A model generated the notes under the pieces. The model was not told the DNA's origin. It was given only the letters and a program-made list of their open reading frames with translations, and did no database searches. This document shows positions 22,648-31,862 of a stretch of DNA of 64,000 nt, one piece after another. Origin of the DNA: Prunus persica (Eukaryota; Streptophyta; Magnoliopsida; Rosales; Rosaceae). Position 1 is the first letter of the stretch. Each line of letters starts with the position of its first letter. Made by a program: the position numbers and the translations under genes. The stretch is taken from contig NC_034009.1 in assembly GCF_000346465.2 (NCBI RefSeq), positions 15,100,013 to 15,164,012 of the forward strand. Direction: 5' to 3'.

Positions 22648-24189
22648 ATGGCTGGTGAAAGCAGTTTTGTACAGCCAGCCATTCCCAAGTTCGATGGGCA
22701 CTATGATCATTGGAGCATGCTAATGGAGAATTTTCTGCGATCCAAGGAATACTGGGGTTTGGTGGAAGCTGGGATCCCTGCAGCAGCAGAAGGGGTGGAT
22801 TCTACAGAGGTACAGAAGAAGACAATTGAGGATCACAAGCTAAAGGACCTGAAGACAAAGAACTATCTGTTTCAAGCCATTGATCGATCGATTTTGGAGA
22901 CGATCTTGAAGAAGGATACAACAAAGGATATTTGGGACTCCTTGAAACAGAAATATCAAGGCACAGCCCGAGTCAAACGTGCACAGCTGCAAGCTCTTCG
23001 CAAAGAGTTTGAGGTGCTTCACATGAAGGTGGGAGAATCGGTGAACGATTATTTTGCACGAACTCTCACTACTGCCAACAAAATGAGAATTCACGGAGAA
23101 CAGATGGGTGATGTGGTGGTCATTGAGAAAATCTTAAGATCCATGATTCCAAAATTTGATTACGTTGTGTGCTCAATTGAGGAGTCAAATGATATTGACA
23201 TTCTATCCATCGACGAACTTCAAAGCAGTTTGCTAGTTCATGAGCAACGGATGAGTAGACATACTGTGGAAGAACAAGCACTGCAAGTCACGAATGAAGC
23301 TCAGCCAGGAGGATGGAGTGGGGGTCGTGGCTCTTATCGAGGAAGAGGAAGAGGACGAGGCCGATCTGGGTTTGACAAATCCACGGTTGAGTGTTACAAT
23401 TGTCATGGGCTTGGCCATTTTCAATGGGAGTGCCCTAAAAAGGAGAAGCAAGCACACTTTGCCGAGACAAGTGAAGAAATGCTGCTTATGGCGTATGTGG
23501 ATGACAACAAAGCTAGAAGTGATTGCCTATGGTTCCTAGATTCAGGGTGCAGCAACCATATGTGTGGTAAGAAGGATTTTTTCTGTGATCTTAATGAAGG
23601 CTTCAAGGATTATGTCAAACTGGGAAATGACGCAAGCTTGAAAGTACAGGGAAAGGGCAGCATTCGAATGGAGATAGATGGGACCATGCACATGGTTACT
23701 GAGGTGTTCTTTGTGCCAGACTTGAAGAACAATCTACTAAGCATTGGGCAACTACAAGAGAAGGGTCTTGCAGTTCTCATGCAACACGGAACTTGCAAGA
23801 TCTTTCATCCTAACAGGGGCTTAATCATGGAAACTGCCATGTCACACAACAGAATGTTCATTATCATTGCTCGATGTCAGTCAAAGGAACAAAGGTGCCT
23901 TGTCTCCCTTATCACAGACCAATCCCAACTCTGGCACTGTCGATACGGACACCTAAGTTGGAATGGTCTCAAAGTTCTTCAACAAAAGAAGATGGTGGAG
24001 GGTATGCCACAAGTCAAAGCTCCTCTTAAAGTTTGTGAAGATTGCTTGGTGGGGAAACAACGAAGGGACTCAATTCCAAGGGAAAGCACATGGAGGGCAT
24101 TTGGAATTCTTCAGTTAGTACATGCTGATATTTGCGGGCCAATCAATCCAACATCAAACAGCAAAAAAGGTATCTCATCACCTTCATAG
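22648..24189 (+). CDS. Copia-B gag-protease-integrase N-terminus (first frame)
   Basis: This frame encodes the first part of the copia polyprotein; I start it at the ATG for MAGESSF, the first after the PBS. It contains the gag domain with the YDHWSMLMENFLRSKEYW motif near the start, a basic Gly/Arg-rich stretch, and a CCHC knuckle from about residue 249 (CYNCHGLGHFQWEC). The protease site follows (WFLDSGCSNHMCG, D at about 298), then the pre-integrase zinc-binding region (LWHCRYGHLSWNGL, CEDCLVGKQ). The frame fails after NSKK at a run of six A (24163-24168); translation then meets a stop at 24187. It is probably a single-base loss relative to an active copy. Confidence 0.92.
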   Translation: MAGESSFVQPAIPKFDGHYDHWSMLMENFLRSKEYWGLVEAGIPAAAEGVDSTEVQKKTIEDHKLKDLKTKNYLFQAIDRSILETILKKDTTKDIWDSLKQKYQGTARVKRAQLQALRKEFEVLHMKVGESVNDYFARTLTTANKMRIHGEQMGDVVVIEKILRSMIPKFDYVVCSIEESNDIDILSIDELQSSLLVHEQRMSRHTVEEQALQVTNEAQPGGWSGGRGSYRGRGRGRGRSGFDKSTVECYNCHGLGHFQWECPKKEKQAHFAETSEEMLLMAYVDDNKARSDCLWFLDSGCSNHMCGKKDFFCDLNEGFKDYVKLGNDASLKVQGKGSIRMEIDGTMHMVTEVFFVPDLKNNLLSIGQLQEKGLAVLMQHGTCKIFHPNRGLIMETAMSHNRMFIIIARCQSKEQRCLVSLITDQSQLWHCRYGHLSWNGLKVLQQKKMVEGMPQVKAPLKVCEDCLVGKQRRDSIPRESTWRAFGILQLVHADICGPINPTSNSKKGISSPS

Positions 24190-26651
24190 ATGACTTCAGT
24201 CGAAAGACTTGGGTATATTTTTTGGTGGAAAAATCTGAAGCTTTTGTTGTTTTTAAAAACTACAAAGCTATGGTGGAAAAAGAAACTGGAGCATACATAA
24301 GGGCCCTTCGCACAGATCGTGGAGGTGAATTCACATCACAAGAATTCACTAATTTTTGTAGTGTGAATGGGATTCGAAGACAACTAACAGCTGCATACAC
24401 TCCCCAACAAAACGGAGTTGCCGAGAGGAAGAACCGAACAATTATGAACATGGTTCGCAGCATGCTTTCTGGAAAGCACATTCCAAAAACATTTTGGCCT
24501 GAAGCAGTTAACTGGACTGTGCATATTCTAAATAGAAGCCCTACACTTGCCGTGAGAAGTAAGACACCAGAAGAGGCATGGAGTGGAGTTAAACCATCAG
24601 TGGGTCATTTCAGAATTTTTAGATGTATCTCTCACGTTCATGTACCTGATCAGAGAAGAATAAAGCTTGACAACAAGAGTCTCAAATGCATATTCTTTGG
24701 GGTAAGTGACGAGTCGAAAGCTTACAGATTATTTGACCCGATTTCTAAGAAAATAATTGTGAGCCGAGATGTTATTTTTGAAGAAGATCAAAGTTGGGAT
24801 TGGGAGGTGTGTTATAAGGAAGCCATTGTGGCAGACCTTGGGTGTGAAACAGATGGAGGAGAGGGAACAGAAGTTGGCGACAATGAGGAGGAATTGGAAG
24901 CTGGCAGCACTGAAGAAAACGAGGACAGTGAAGAAACGGATCATGGTGTTGCCCAAGAAAACTCGTCTCATGAGGAGATTAATGAGAACTCACCTCATGA
25001 TGCACGGACACGAAGACCACCAGCATGGATGAAAGACTATGAGAGTGGGCAAGGTCTTTCTGAGGAAGAAGAATCAAACAATGCTCACTTGGCTTTGTCC
25101 ACTGACAGTGATCCTATATTCTTTGAAGATGCAGTAAAGAATGAGAAATGGAGGCAAGCCATGAACTCCGAGATCGAGGCAATAGAAAGAAATGATACGT
25201 GGGAACTTACAGAGTTACCACTTGGCAGCAAAGTTATTGGGGTGAAGTGGGTTTACAAGATGAAACTCAATGAGAATGGAGAAGTAGATAAATACAAGGC
25301 ACGACTCGTTGCAAAAGGGTACAGTCAAAAGTATGGAGTAGACTATGCTGAGGTATTTGCACCAGTGGCTAGGCTTGACACCATTCAGGTTGTGATTTCA
25401 CTTGCTGCTCAAAAGGGTTGGACGATCTATCAACTAGACGTCAAGTCTGCCTTTCTACATGGAGAGTTAAATGAAGAAGTTTTTGTCACCCAACCTCCTG
25501 GCTATGAGAAAACGGGACATGAACACAAAGTGTACAAGCTTAAGAAAGCCTTGTACGGTCTGAAACAAGCTCCTCGAGCTTGGTACAGTCGTATAGAGAC
25601 TTATTTTGACAATGAAGGTTTCAAGAAGTGTCCCTATGAACATACTTTGTTCATCAAAACAGCGGATGGAGGTAAAGTTTTGTTTGTTTGTCTTTATGTT
25701 GATGATCTCATGTTTACTGAAAATGATGAGGTTATGTTTAAAGATTTCAAACGATCCATGATGATTGAATTTGATATGACTGATCTCGGAAAGATGAAAT
25801 ATTTTCTTGGTATTGAGGTGTTGCAAAGACCAGATGGTGTTTTCATTGGGCAACGAAAATATGCACAGGAGGTGCTTGACAGGTTCAAAATGGATCAATG
25901 TAATCCAGTGCATAATCCAGTAGCTCTTGGGTCTAAACTCATGAAGGACGAAGATGGAGTAAGGGTAGACAGTACACTCTACAAACAAATTGTAGGAAGC
26001 CTTATGTATCTGACTGCTACACGTCCGGATATGACATTCATAGTTAGTTTGATTAGTAGGTACATGGAGCGTCCCACTGAGATGCACCTACAGGCTGTAA
26101 AAAGAGCATTAAGGTACGTAAAGGGAACTATTGGTTTCGGGGTGTTTTACAAGAAGGGAGGAAAGCAGGAGTTTTTGGGATACACAGATAGTGATTACGC
26201 AGGTGATCAGGATGACAGAAAGAGCACTTCGGGGTATGTGTTTCTGATGAGTTCAGGTGCTGTGTCCTGGTCTTCGAAGAAACAGCCAGTGGTCACTCTT
26301 TCCACCACTGAGGCCGAGTTTATTTCTGCAGCATCTAGTGCTTGTCAAGTAGTCTGGTTAAGGAGAATTTTAAAGGAACTGTGTCATGATCAATGCAAAT
26401 CTACAGTGTTATATTGTGACAACGTATCAGCCATCAAACTCTCAAAAAATCCAGTCTTGCAATGTCGTAGCAAACACATTGATGTTCGCTTTCATTTTCT
26501 TCGTGATCTTACAAAGGAGGGAATTGTGGAGTTGGTTCAGTATTCAACCCAGGAGCAGGTCGCAGATATTTTTACAAAGCCTTTGAAGCTTGATGTTTTC
26601 TTAAAGCTGCGAGGTTTGCTGGGTGTCTGCTCTTATCCAGTAGTAAACTGA
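24171..26651 (+). CDS. Copia-B integrase core, reverse transcriptase and RNase H (second frame)
   Basis: This frame continues the polyprotein in a different phase and is open to the TGA at 26649. It encodes the integrase core (ITFIDDFSRKTWVYFL, LRTDRGGEF, QQNGVAERKNRT), an acidic linker and the RT. RT motifs are WVYKMKLNENGEVDKYKARL, YQLDVKSAFLHGEL, LYGLKQAPRAWY and the catalytic LYVDDLMF. RNase H follows (YTDSDYAGDQDDRKSTSGY, STTEAEF). These would copy element RNA into DNA and insert it. No internal stop is seen. Without the upstream frame it lacks its own start, so it could only be made by frameshifting or from a complementing copy. Confidence 0.92.
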   Translation, partial: YLITFIDDFSRKTWVYFLVEKSEAFVVFKNYKAMVEKETGAYIRALRTDRGGEFTSQEFTNFCSVNGIRRQLTAAYTPQQNGVAERKNRTIMNMVRSMLSGKHIPKTFWPEAVNWTVHILNRSPTLAVRSKTPEEAWSGVKPSVGHFRIFRCISHVHVPDQRRIKLDNKSLKCIFFGVSDESKAYRLFDPISKKIIVSRDVIFEEDQSWDWEVCYKEAIVADLGCETDGGEGTEVGDNEEELEAGSTEENEDSEETDHGVAQENSSHEEINENSPHDARTRRPPAWMKDYESGQGLSEEEESNNAHLALSTDSDPIFFEDAVKNEKWRQAMNSEIEAIERNDTWELTELPLGSKVIGVKWVYKMKLNENGEVDKYKARLVAKGYSQKYGVDYAEVFAPVARLDTIQVVISLAAQKGWTIYQLDVKSAFLHGELNEEVFVTQPPGYEKTGHEHKVYKLKKALYGLKQAPRAWYSRIETYFDNEGFKKCPYEHTLFIKTADGGKVLFVCLYVDDLMFTENDEVMFKDFKRSMMIEFDMTDLGKMKYFLGIEVLQRPDGVFIGQRKYAQEVLDRFKMDQCNPVHNPVALGSKLMKDEDGVRVDSTLYKQIVGSLMYLTATRPDMTFIVSLISRYMERPTEMHLQAVKRALRYVKGTIGFGVFYKKGGKQEFLGYTDSDYAGDQDDRKSTSGYVFLMSSGAVSWSSKKQPVVTLSTTEAEFISAASSACQVVWLRRILKELCHDQCKSTVLYCDNVSAIKLSKNPVLQCRSKHIDVRFHFLRDLTKEGIVELVQYSTQEQVADIFTKPLKLDVFLKLRGLLGVCSYPVVN

Positions 26652-26668
26652 ATGACAATGGTATTCAG

Positions 26669-26680
26669 TTTAAGGGAGAA
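26669..26680 (+). other. Polypurine tract of Copia-B
   Basis: TTTAAGGGAGAA directly precedes the 3' LTR and is the expected plus-strand primer site. Confidence 0.8.
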
Positions 26681-26987
26681 TGTTAAAGTTGTTAGGATTT
26701 TCTTAGTCACTAAGGTTAGACTTCCTTTTCAGGTCTAATACTTACGTAGCTGTTAATAATTCCTGTTTCTAAGGAACAAGTATTGTTGCACGTTCAGTTT
26801 AAAGATTAGTCACGTACCACGATTCAAGGAGCTGTAAAATCGTGGGTTGTTGCATTTCCATTCAGTTACTTTGTAAGGCTTTTAAAAGCTATTGCTATCT
26901 TTGAATTCAATAAGATATTCTTCCTGCAAAACAAGTGCTATCAAACTTTCTCTTACTCAGTTTCTTATAGATTTTCTGGTTCCAACA
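26681..26987 (+). repeat. 3' LTR of Copia-B
   Basis: 307 bp, partner of 22263-22569; followed by TSD AGCCC. Confidence 0.95.
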
Positions 26988-27230
26988 AGCCCAAGATTAG
27001 CAAACTTGCCAGGTCGCTCACCGGCTTCAATGGGGCCACATCAATCACTGTTGGAACGATCGACCTTGACGTCCACTCACCCCCAGTGGTCTGCTCGCAA
27101 ACCTTCATGGTCATCGACGAGATCTCCCCATACAACGGAATCTTGGGCTGTCCGTGGATCAGCAAGATCGAGGCCATCACATCTGCTCTATCCAGTAATG
27201 CAAGCTGCCAACGAGGCACGAAGCGCTCCT
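26988..27230 (+). pseudogene. Tat protease, C-terminal half
   Basis: The reading frame resumes after Copia-B with LARSLTGFNGATSITVGTID and VIDEISPYNGILGCPWISK, typical of the second half of a gypsy aspartic protease (the ILG motif is clear). It ends at a TAG at about 27230, shortly before the RT frame. Confidence 0.75.
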
Positions 27231-27284
27231 AGCAAACAAGCAAGCTCGAACGAGAAGGGAGCTGCTACCCCACAATAGCAATTA

Positions 27285-28940
27285 ATGAGCCAGGATCAAG
27301 GAGAGGGAATCCGCCCGGAAGACTCCCCTGAAAAGGGTTGGAAGTCTGAGGATTACGTTGAGTTAGTACCCCCTGATCTTGGCCAGCCAGACAAAGAAGC
27401 GCAAATCGGCTCGCACCAGAATCCAAACAAGAAGGATCGAGAGGAGGAAATCAGCCCGGAAGGCTCCCTTGAAGAAGGTTGGAAGCCTGAGGAAGACGTT
27501 GAGTTAGTACCCCTCGATCCTAACCAGCCAGACAAAGAAGTGCAGATCGGCTCGCGCCAGAATCCGAACAAGAAGGATCGAGAGAAGGGAATCCGCCCGG
27601 AAGGCTCCCGTGAAGAAGGTTGGAAGCCTGAGAAAGACGTTGAGTTAGTACCCCTCGATCCTAACCAGCCAGACAAAAAAGCGCGGATCGGCTCGTGCCT
27701 AAGCCCAGACGAGAAGGTGGAGCTTACCACCTTCCTCCAAAACAACAAAGACATGTTCGCGTGGTCACCATCTGACATGCCTGGCATCGACCCAAACATC
27801 ATCTGCCACCGCCTCCATGTCAACCCTGCCAGCAAGCCCGTGGTGCAGAAGAGACACAACTTCGCTCCCGAGCGAGTCGCGATCATTGAAGCCGAGATCG
27901 ACAAGCTTCTAGCCACCGGATTTATTGAAAAGGTCTCCTACTCAGAATGGCTGGCCAACGTTGTTCTGGTGGCAAAACAAGAAAAGGGCAAATGGAAAGT
28001 GTGCGTCGATTACACCAACCTCAACAAAGCATGCCCTAAAGACAACTTCCCATTGCCGAGGATCGACCAGCTCGTGGATTCAACTTCCGGCAACCAGTTG
28101 CTCAGCTTCATGGATGCCTACTCCGGCTATAATCAAATTGTGATGTACGACGATGACAAGGCGAAGATCTCTTTCATCATCGAGAGAGGGACCTACAGCT
28201 ACAAGGTCATGCCCTTTGGGTTGAAGAACACTAGAGCAACCTATCAAAGGCTCGTGAATAAGATTTTCAATGAGCAGATCGGCAGAACCATGGAAGTCTA
28301 CGTGGATGATATGCTGGTCAAAGCCCCCAAGCGTGGAGACCACCTCAAAAACCTCGCTGAGGCATTCAGCCTGCTCCGCCAATACCGCATGAAGCTGAAT
28401 CCAAGTAAATGCACGTTCGGTGTATCATCCGGCCGATTCCTGGGGTACTTAGTCACACAACGAGGTATAGAGGCACACCCACGCCAAATTAAAGCCATTC
28501 TTGAGATGAAGTCACCTTCCACAGTGAAGGAAATACAAAGTCTGACGGGCAGAGCAGCAGCCCTCAACCGATTCCTCTCGAAGCCTACCGACAAGTGCAA
28601 ACCATTCTTCAAAGCTTTGAAGAAGGGGCAAAAAGACAAGTGCGACGAGGAGTGCGAAGTAGCTTTCCAGAGTCTAAAGACCTACCTTACTTCACCTCCC
28701 CTGCTCTCAAAGCCAGTTCCTGGTGAAGACTTGTTCGTGTACCTGGCAGTGTCTAACTCGGCCGTCAGCTCAGCTCTCATCCGAGAAGAACTTGGGGCCC
28801 AACACCCGATATTCTATACGTCAAAAGCTCTCCTCGATGCAGAGACTCGCTACCCAAAATTGGATAAGCTCATTTTGGCCCTTATCGTTTTGCGAGAAAG
28901 CTGCGACCTTATTACCAAGCTCACTGAGTCATCGTTATGA
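27285..28940 (+). CDS. Tat reverse transcriptase and start of RNase H
   Basis: An open frame of 551 codons. Residues about 5-145 are an acidic linker made of three 47-residue in-frame repeats (period 141 bp, landmarks EEGWKPE, DVELVPLDPNQPDK, NPNKKDRE). RT follows from about residue 190 (RHNFAPERVAIIEAEIDKLL, WLANVVLVAK, WKVCVDYTNLNKACPKD, FMDAYSGYNQI, FGLKNTRATYQRLV). The catalytic YVDD is at about 339-342, and then comes the thumb region (SKCTFGVSSGRFLGYLV). RNase H begins at about 460 and is cut by a frame change at 28940; a continuation in another frame (LRSILHSPDASQRLMKW) reaches about 29065. The RT looks intact but the RNase H does not. Confidence 0.9.
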   Translation: MSQDQGEGIRPEDSPEKGWKSEDYVELVPPDLGQPDKEAQIGSHQNPNKKDREEEISPEGSLEEGWKPEEDVELVPLDPNQPDKEVQIGSRQNPNKKDREKGIRPEGSREEGWKPEKDVELVPLDPNQPDKKARIGSCLSPDEKVELTTFLQNNKDMFAWSPSDMPGIDPNIICHRLHVNPASKPVVQKRHNFAPERVAIIEAEIDKLLATGFIEKVSYSEWLANVVLVAKQEKGKWKVCVDYTNLNKACPKDNFPLPRIDQLVDSTSGNQLLSFMDAYSGYNQIVMYDDDKAKISFIIERGTYSYKVMPFGLKNTRATYQRLVNKIFNEQIGRTMEVYVDDMLVKAPKRGDHLKNLAEAFSLLRQYRMKLNPSKCTFGVSSGRFLGYLVTQRGIEAHPRQIKAILEMKSPSTVKEIQSLTGRAAALNRFLSKPTDKCKPFFKALKKGQKDKCDEECEVAFQSLKTYLTSPPLLSKPVPGEDLFVYLAVSNSAVSSALIREELGAQHPIFYTSKALLDAETRYPKLDKLILALIVLRESCDLITKLTESSL

Positions 28941-29066
28941 CTGACTTTCCTTTGAGATCAATCCTCCACAGCCCTGATGCTTCTCAGCGGCTCATGAAGT
29001 GGGCAATAGAGCTAAGCTAATACGACCTCCTCTACCGGCCAAAGACTGCGATAAAAGCCCAAGCCC
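28941..29066 (+). pseudogene. Frameshifted continuation of Tat RNase H
   Basis: After the stop at 28938-28940, a shifted frame encodes PLRSILHSPDASQRLMKWAI, then a stop, then YDLLYRPKTAIKAQAL, familiar from the end of Tat RNase H. The 97-bp tandem array starts in the middle of it, so the end of RNase H and the integrase have been replaced. Confidence 0.7.
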
Positions 29067-29650
29067 TACCTCCATTGCAGACAAGCTGCTCCCCGGAGCA
29101 CAAACTCAATGGAGTCTTTTTCAAGCGCTATGTCCCTGACATACGCACACAGGCGACGAGCCTTACCTCCATTGCAGACAAGCTGCTCCCCGAAGCACAA
29201 ACTCAATGGAGTTTTTTTCATGCGCGATGTCCCCGACATACGCACAAAGGCGACGAGCCTTACCTCCATTGCAGACAAGCTGCTCCCCGGAGCACAAACT
29301 CAATGAAGTCTTTTTCAAGCGCTATGTCCCCGACATACGCACACAGGCGACGAGCCTTACCTCCATTGCAGACAAGCTGCTCCCCGGAGCACAAACTCAA
29401 TGGAGTCTTTTTCAAGCGCTATGTCCCTGACATACACACACAGGCGACGAGCCTTACCTCCATTGCAGACAAGCTGCTCCCCGGAGCACAAACTCAATGG
29501 AGTCTTTTTCAAGCGTTATGTCCCCGACATACACACACAGGCGACGAGCTTTATCTCCATTGCAGGCAAGCTACTTCACAAGTACAAACTCAATGGAGTC
29601 TCTTTCAAGTGCTATATCTTCCAAGTGCTATGTCTCCGGACACACACTTA
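29067..29650 (+). repeat. 97-bp tandem array, six copies
   Basis: Copies start at 29067, 29164, 29261, 29358, 29455 and 29552, exactly 97 bp apart. The core reads TACCTCCATTGCAGACAAGC, followed by CTCCCCGGAGCACAAACTCA. The first five are nearly identical and the sixth is diverged. Because 97 is not a multiple of three, each copy shifts the frame, so overlapping ORFs run through all forward frames. The array is not protein-driven. The first unit overlaps RNase H-derived sequence. Spacers are absent, so it is not a CRISPR array. Confidence 0.95.
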
Positions 29651-29831
29651 CAAGATACAATGAGAATTGAAGTTCGAAAGACAACTGAAAATTCCATAAC
29701 AAAGTGGCCAATCAGCCAAGTTCAACAAGAAGTAAGATGGTCAACCAAAGACCACTTATTGAAAGAAAATAACAAAGTTCAAAAATAGCAAAAATGAACT
29801 ACAACTACTAGGGAACTTCAGCAGGTGACCC

Positions 29832-31600
29832 TTAGCCGATCACATCCTCAACTGCACTGGCAACAGCCTCATTCTGCCCAACCGGCACAACTTGCTCAAC
29901 CGCATCGGCTGCCTGCTCCTTCGCATCCGCCTTAGCCTCATCAGCTGACCCACCTTGGCGTTTGTCTTCCTCAATTGCAGCTTCATCTGCTATATGCTCT
30001 TCAACTGCTTCTGCATCCACAACATCCACCTGCTCACTCTGAACGGGGGGCAGGTCAAGACCAGACTGCTCACCGTCATCATCTTCGAGAGGGCAGCAAG
30101 GAGAAGCACCATTCTGGCAATCCAGGTATCCCAGCTTGTACGCATTAGCAGCCATCTCTTCCTTGGATGCCTCCATGGCTTCCACATGGGTATCAAACTT
30201 GACCAGCAGTTTGTCACGATCCTGGGCCAAAGCAGCATGCTTACGTTCGAGGCAGAAGTAGGCTTCCTTGCGTTCGAGCAGGGCAGCCATAAGAGACTTG
30301 AGTTCACCATCCTTTTGGCCAACAGAACTCTTGAGCACGGACATACTCTCCTTCATCTCGGAAATCCTCGCATCGTGGCAAATCCGCTCGTTCGAGAGCT
30401 TGTCAGTCAGGTCGGCATTTTTCTTCACCAGCTCATCGAGCAGGGCAGAAGAGGGGGCCACATCACGCGAGTTCGGCATGGCCCCAACAGCAAAAACCAT
30501 TCCTTTTTGAAGGTGATACATGACAGCTTCTTCTTGCTTATCCAAGGGAAGGCTCGAGAAAGCACAAAGGTCACCAGCTCGATACACGTGATCAACTAGC
30601 TTAGCGCAAGCAGATGGACTTGACAGAAAGCCTGTTTTCAGCAGACCAGACATGGGCTCGCCCCCAGCAGAGCTATCACCAGTTCCCGGACTTGCAGTTC
30701 ATGCAATTGGAGAACTCTTCGCTCGAGCAGATAACTCTTTAGCTCTTTTGGCTGCAACTTGCAACATTGAGTCAGCCCTGCGCTTGACTGTTCGTGGCCC
30801 CGCAGATGAGTCGTGGTTGCTAGGCAGAGGTACAGTCCTCTCAGCTTGATTCCCAGATCAGCACGGACGACCCAATCCTTGCTTCCCAGCGGCTTCCTTG
30901 CATGGCAGATCATGGGTCTTAGGCAGTACGGGCAAAGACTTGAGCAGAACTTCCCGAACCTCCTGCATGCCGTTGGCCTTCTTGCTATTCGCGCTGATGA
31001 AGCGTTTGATCCATGCAGATGAGGCAGGAGCAACTCCCATATGGGCCTTCTGAGCAGGCGAGACCTCCCTTGTAGAAGACTTGTTCGTGGCAAGAGAAGA
31101 TCTCGGCTGCCTTCGCTGTGGAGACGTATCCACTGATCGTGAAACTGCAGCTTCATCTCGAGCAGAGCTACTGCACGTTTTCCCACCATCGGGGGACTCA
31201 GTTGATGACTCCTCCCGCATAACTGGCAAGTCACTTAGCTTCAAGCAGTGCGACTTCCACCTTTCAATATCTTCAGCAGGGGCAGGCCACCGACTTCCTT
31301 CCGATGTTCGCTCAGCAGCCAGCGCCATTCACGAAACTTGGCGGGGATGCTCAAAGCTTGTCGAACCTTCGTCATATCTGGGTCGAGAACGAGCTTCTTT
31401 CGGATGGCATCATCTGCAAGCATGAGACAAAAGTTAGTCAGACACAACAAAGAATTCCATGGCAACAGTAGCAGATCAGAGGGATGCGACTTACCATCGC
31501 AGTAGGTGAGAGGAACGAGCGGACCATCGCCAAACTCCCCTTCCCATCTGCCGCTAACCTCCATCACATCCTTGCTCCGCACATGATCGCCTTGACTCAT
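29832..31600 (-). pseudogene. Antisense ORF (aORF) region of the Tat element, spliced and partly broken
   Basis: It lies on the strand opposite to gag-pol. The probable start is the ATG at 31600-31598 (MSQGDHVRSKDVMEVSGRWE). An 81-bp intron (31494-31414) has a GTAAGT donor and a TTGCAG acceptor, and removing it keeps the frame into AIRKKLVLDP and FREWRWLLSE. A frameshift at about 31270 leads into a Ser/Arg-rich segment, and an in-frame stop lies shortly before 30653. The open last part (30653-29832, 273 residues) has a globular start (MSGLLKTGFLSSPSACAKLV, AGDLCAFSSLPLDKQ). A long Glu/Lys/Leu coiled coil follows (about residues 70-170), and the C-terminus is acidic and Ala-rich. Antisense ORFs are known from the Tat/Ogre lineage; their role is not established. 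I recall similar Rosaceae proteins but could not check. Confidence 0.72.
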
Positions 31601-31845
31601 ACTGATCCTAGTTCGTGGCACAAAAAGAATAAGGAATTGAAGCAATTTGGATCAGCCACAAAAAAGATGACCCGAACTGCCACTTGCTCCAGCAGCAGAT
31701 CGCGCACCTCCAGCCCAGTTACAGCTGCACAGCCCGAGTAAAAAGCCTCCTCCACGCAGGAGCCCAATTCAAATAAGAAAGCCCAGTTGCAGTTGGATGG
31801 CCCAACGGTTAATCCACATCTCCTACATGCCGTCACACGCCACGC

Positions 31846-31862
31846 AGAAGCTGGGGGCCATT
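31846..31862 (+). other. Polypurine tract of the Tat element
   Basis: AGAAGCTGGGGGCCA lies immediately upstream of the 3' LTR start, the expected place for the plus-strand primer. Confidence 0.65.

Larger units (their letters stand above)
22263..26987 (+). mobile_element. Copia-B: nearly complete Ty1-copia retrotransposon
   Basis: The element is 4,725 bp, with two 307-bp LTRs (TGTTAAAGTT to GGTTCCAACA), PBS, polypurine tract and TSD AGCCC. All copia domains are present in order: gag, zinc knuckle, protease, integrase, RT, RNase H. The only disabling lesion I can see is one frameshift in a run of six A. The LTRs differ at 7 of 307 positions, slightly fewer per site than the enclosing Tat element, as the nesting requires. 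The copia lineage was not resolved. Confidence 0.95.

Noticed and set aside
25467..26087. 206-codon minus-strand ORF inside Copia-B
   Set aside because: It is a shadow of the RT and RNase H frame on the other strand, with no motif of its own.
27353..27916. 187-codon minus-strand ORF with internal repeats
   Set aside because: Its repeats are the reverse complement of the 47-residue linker repeats of the Tat RT frame, so it is a shadow.
29067..29650. Regular repeat array that could suggest CRISPR or a coding repeat
   Set aside because: The units are contiguous with no unique spacers, in a plant retrotransposon, and the 97-bp period breaks any frame.
29955..30599. 214-codon plus-strand ORF near the Tat 3' end
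   Set aside because: It overlaps the minus-strand coiled-coil ORF, which has family-like features and a matching upstream exon; the plus-strand frame has none.
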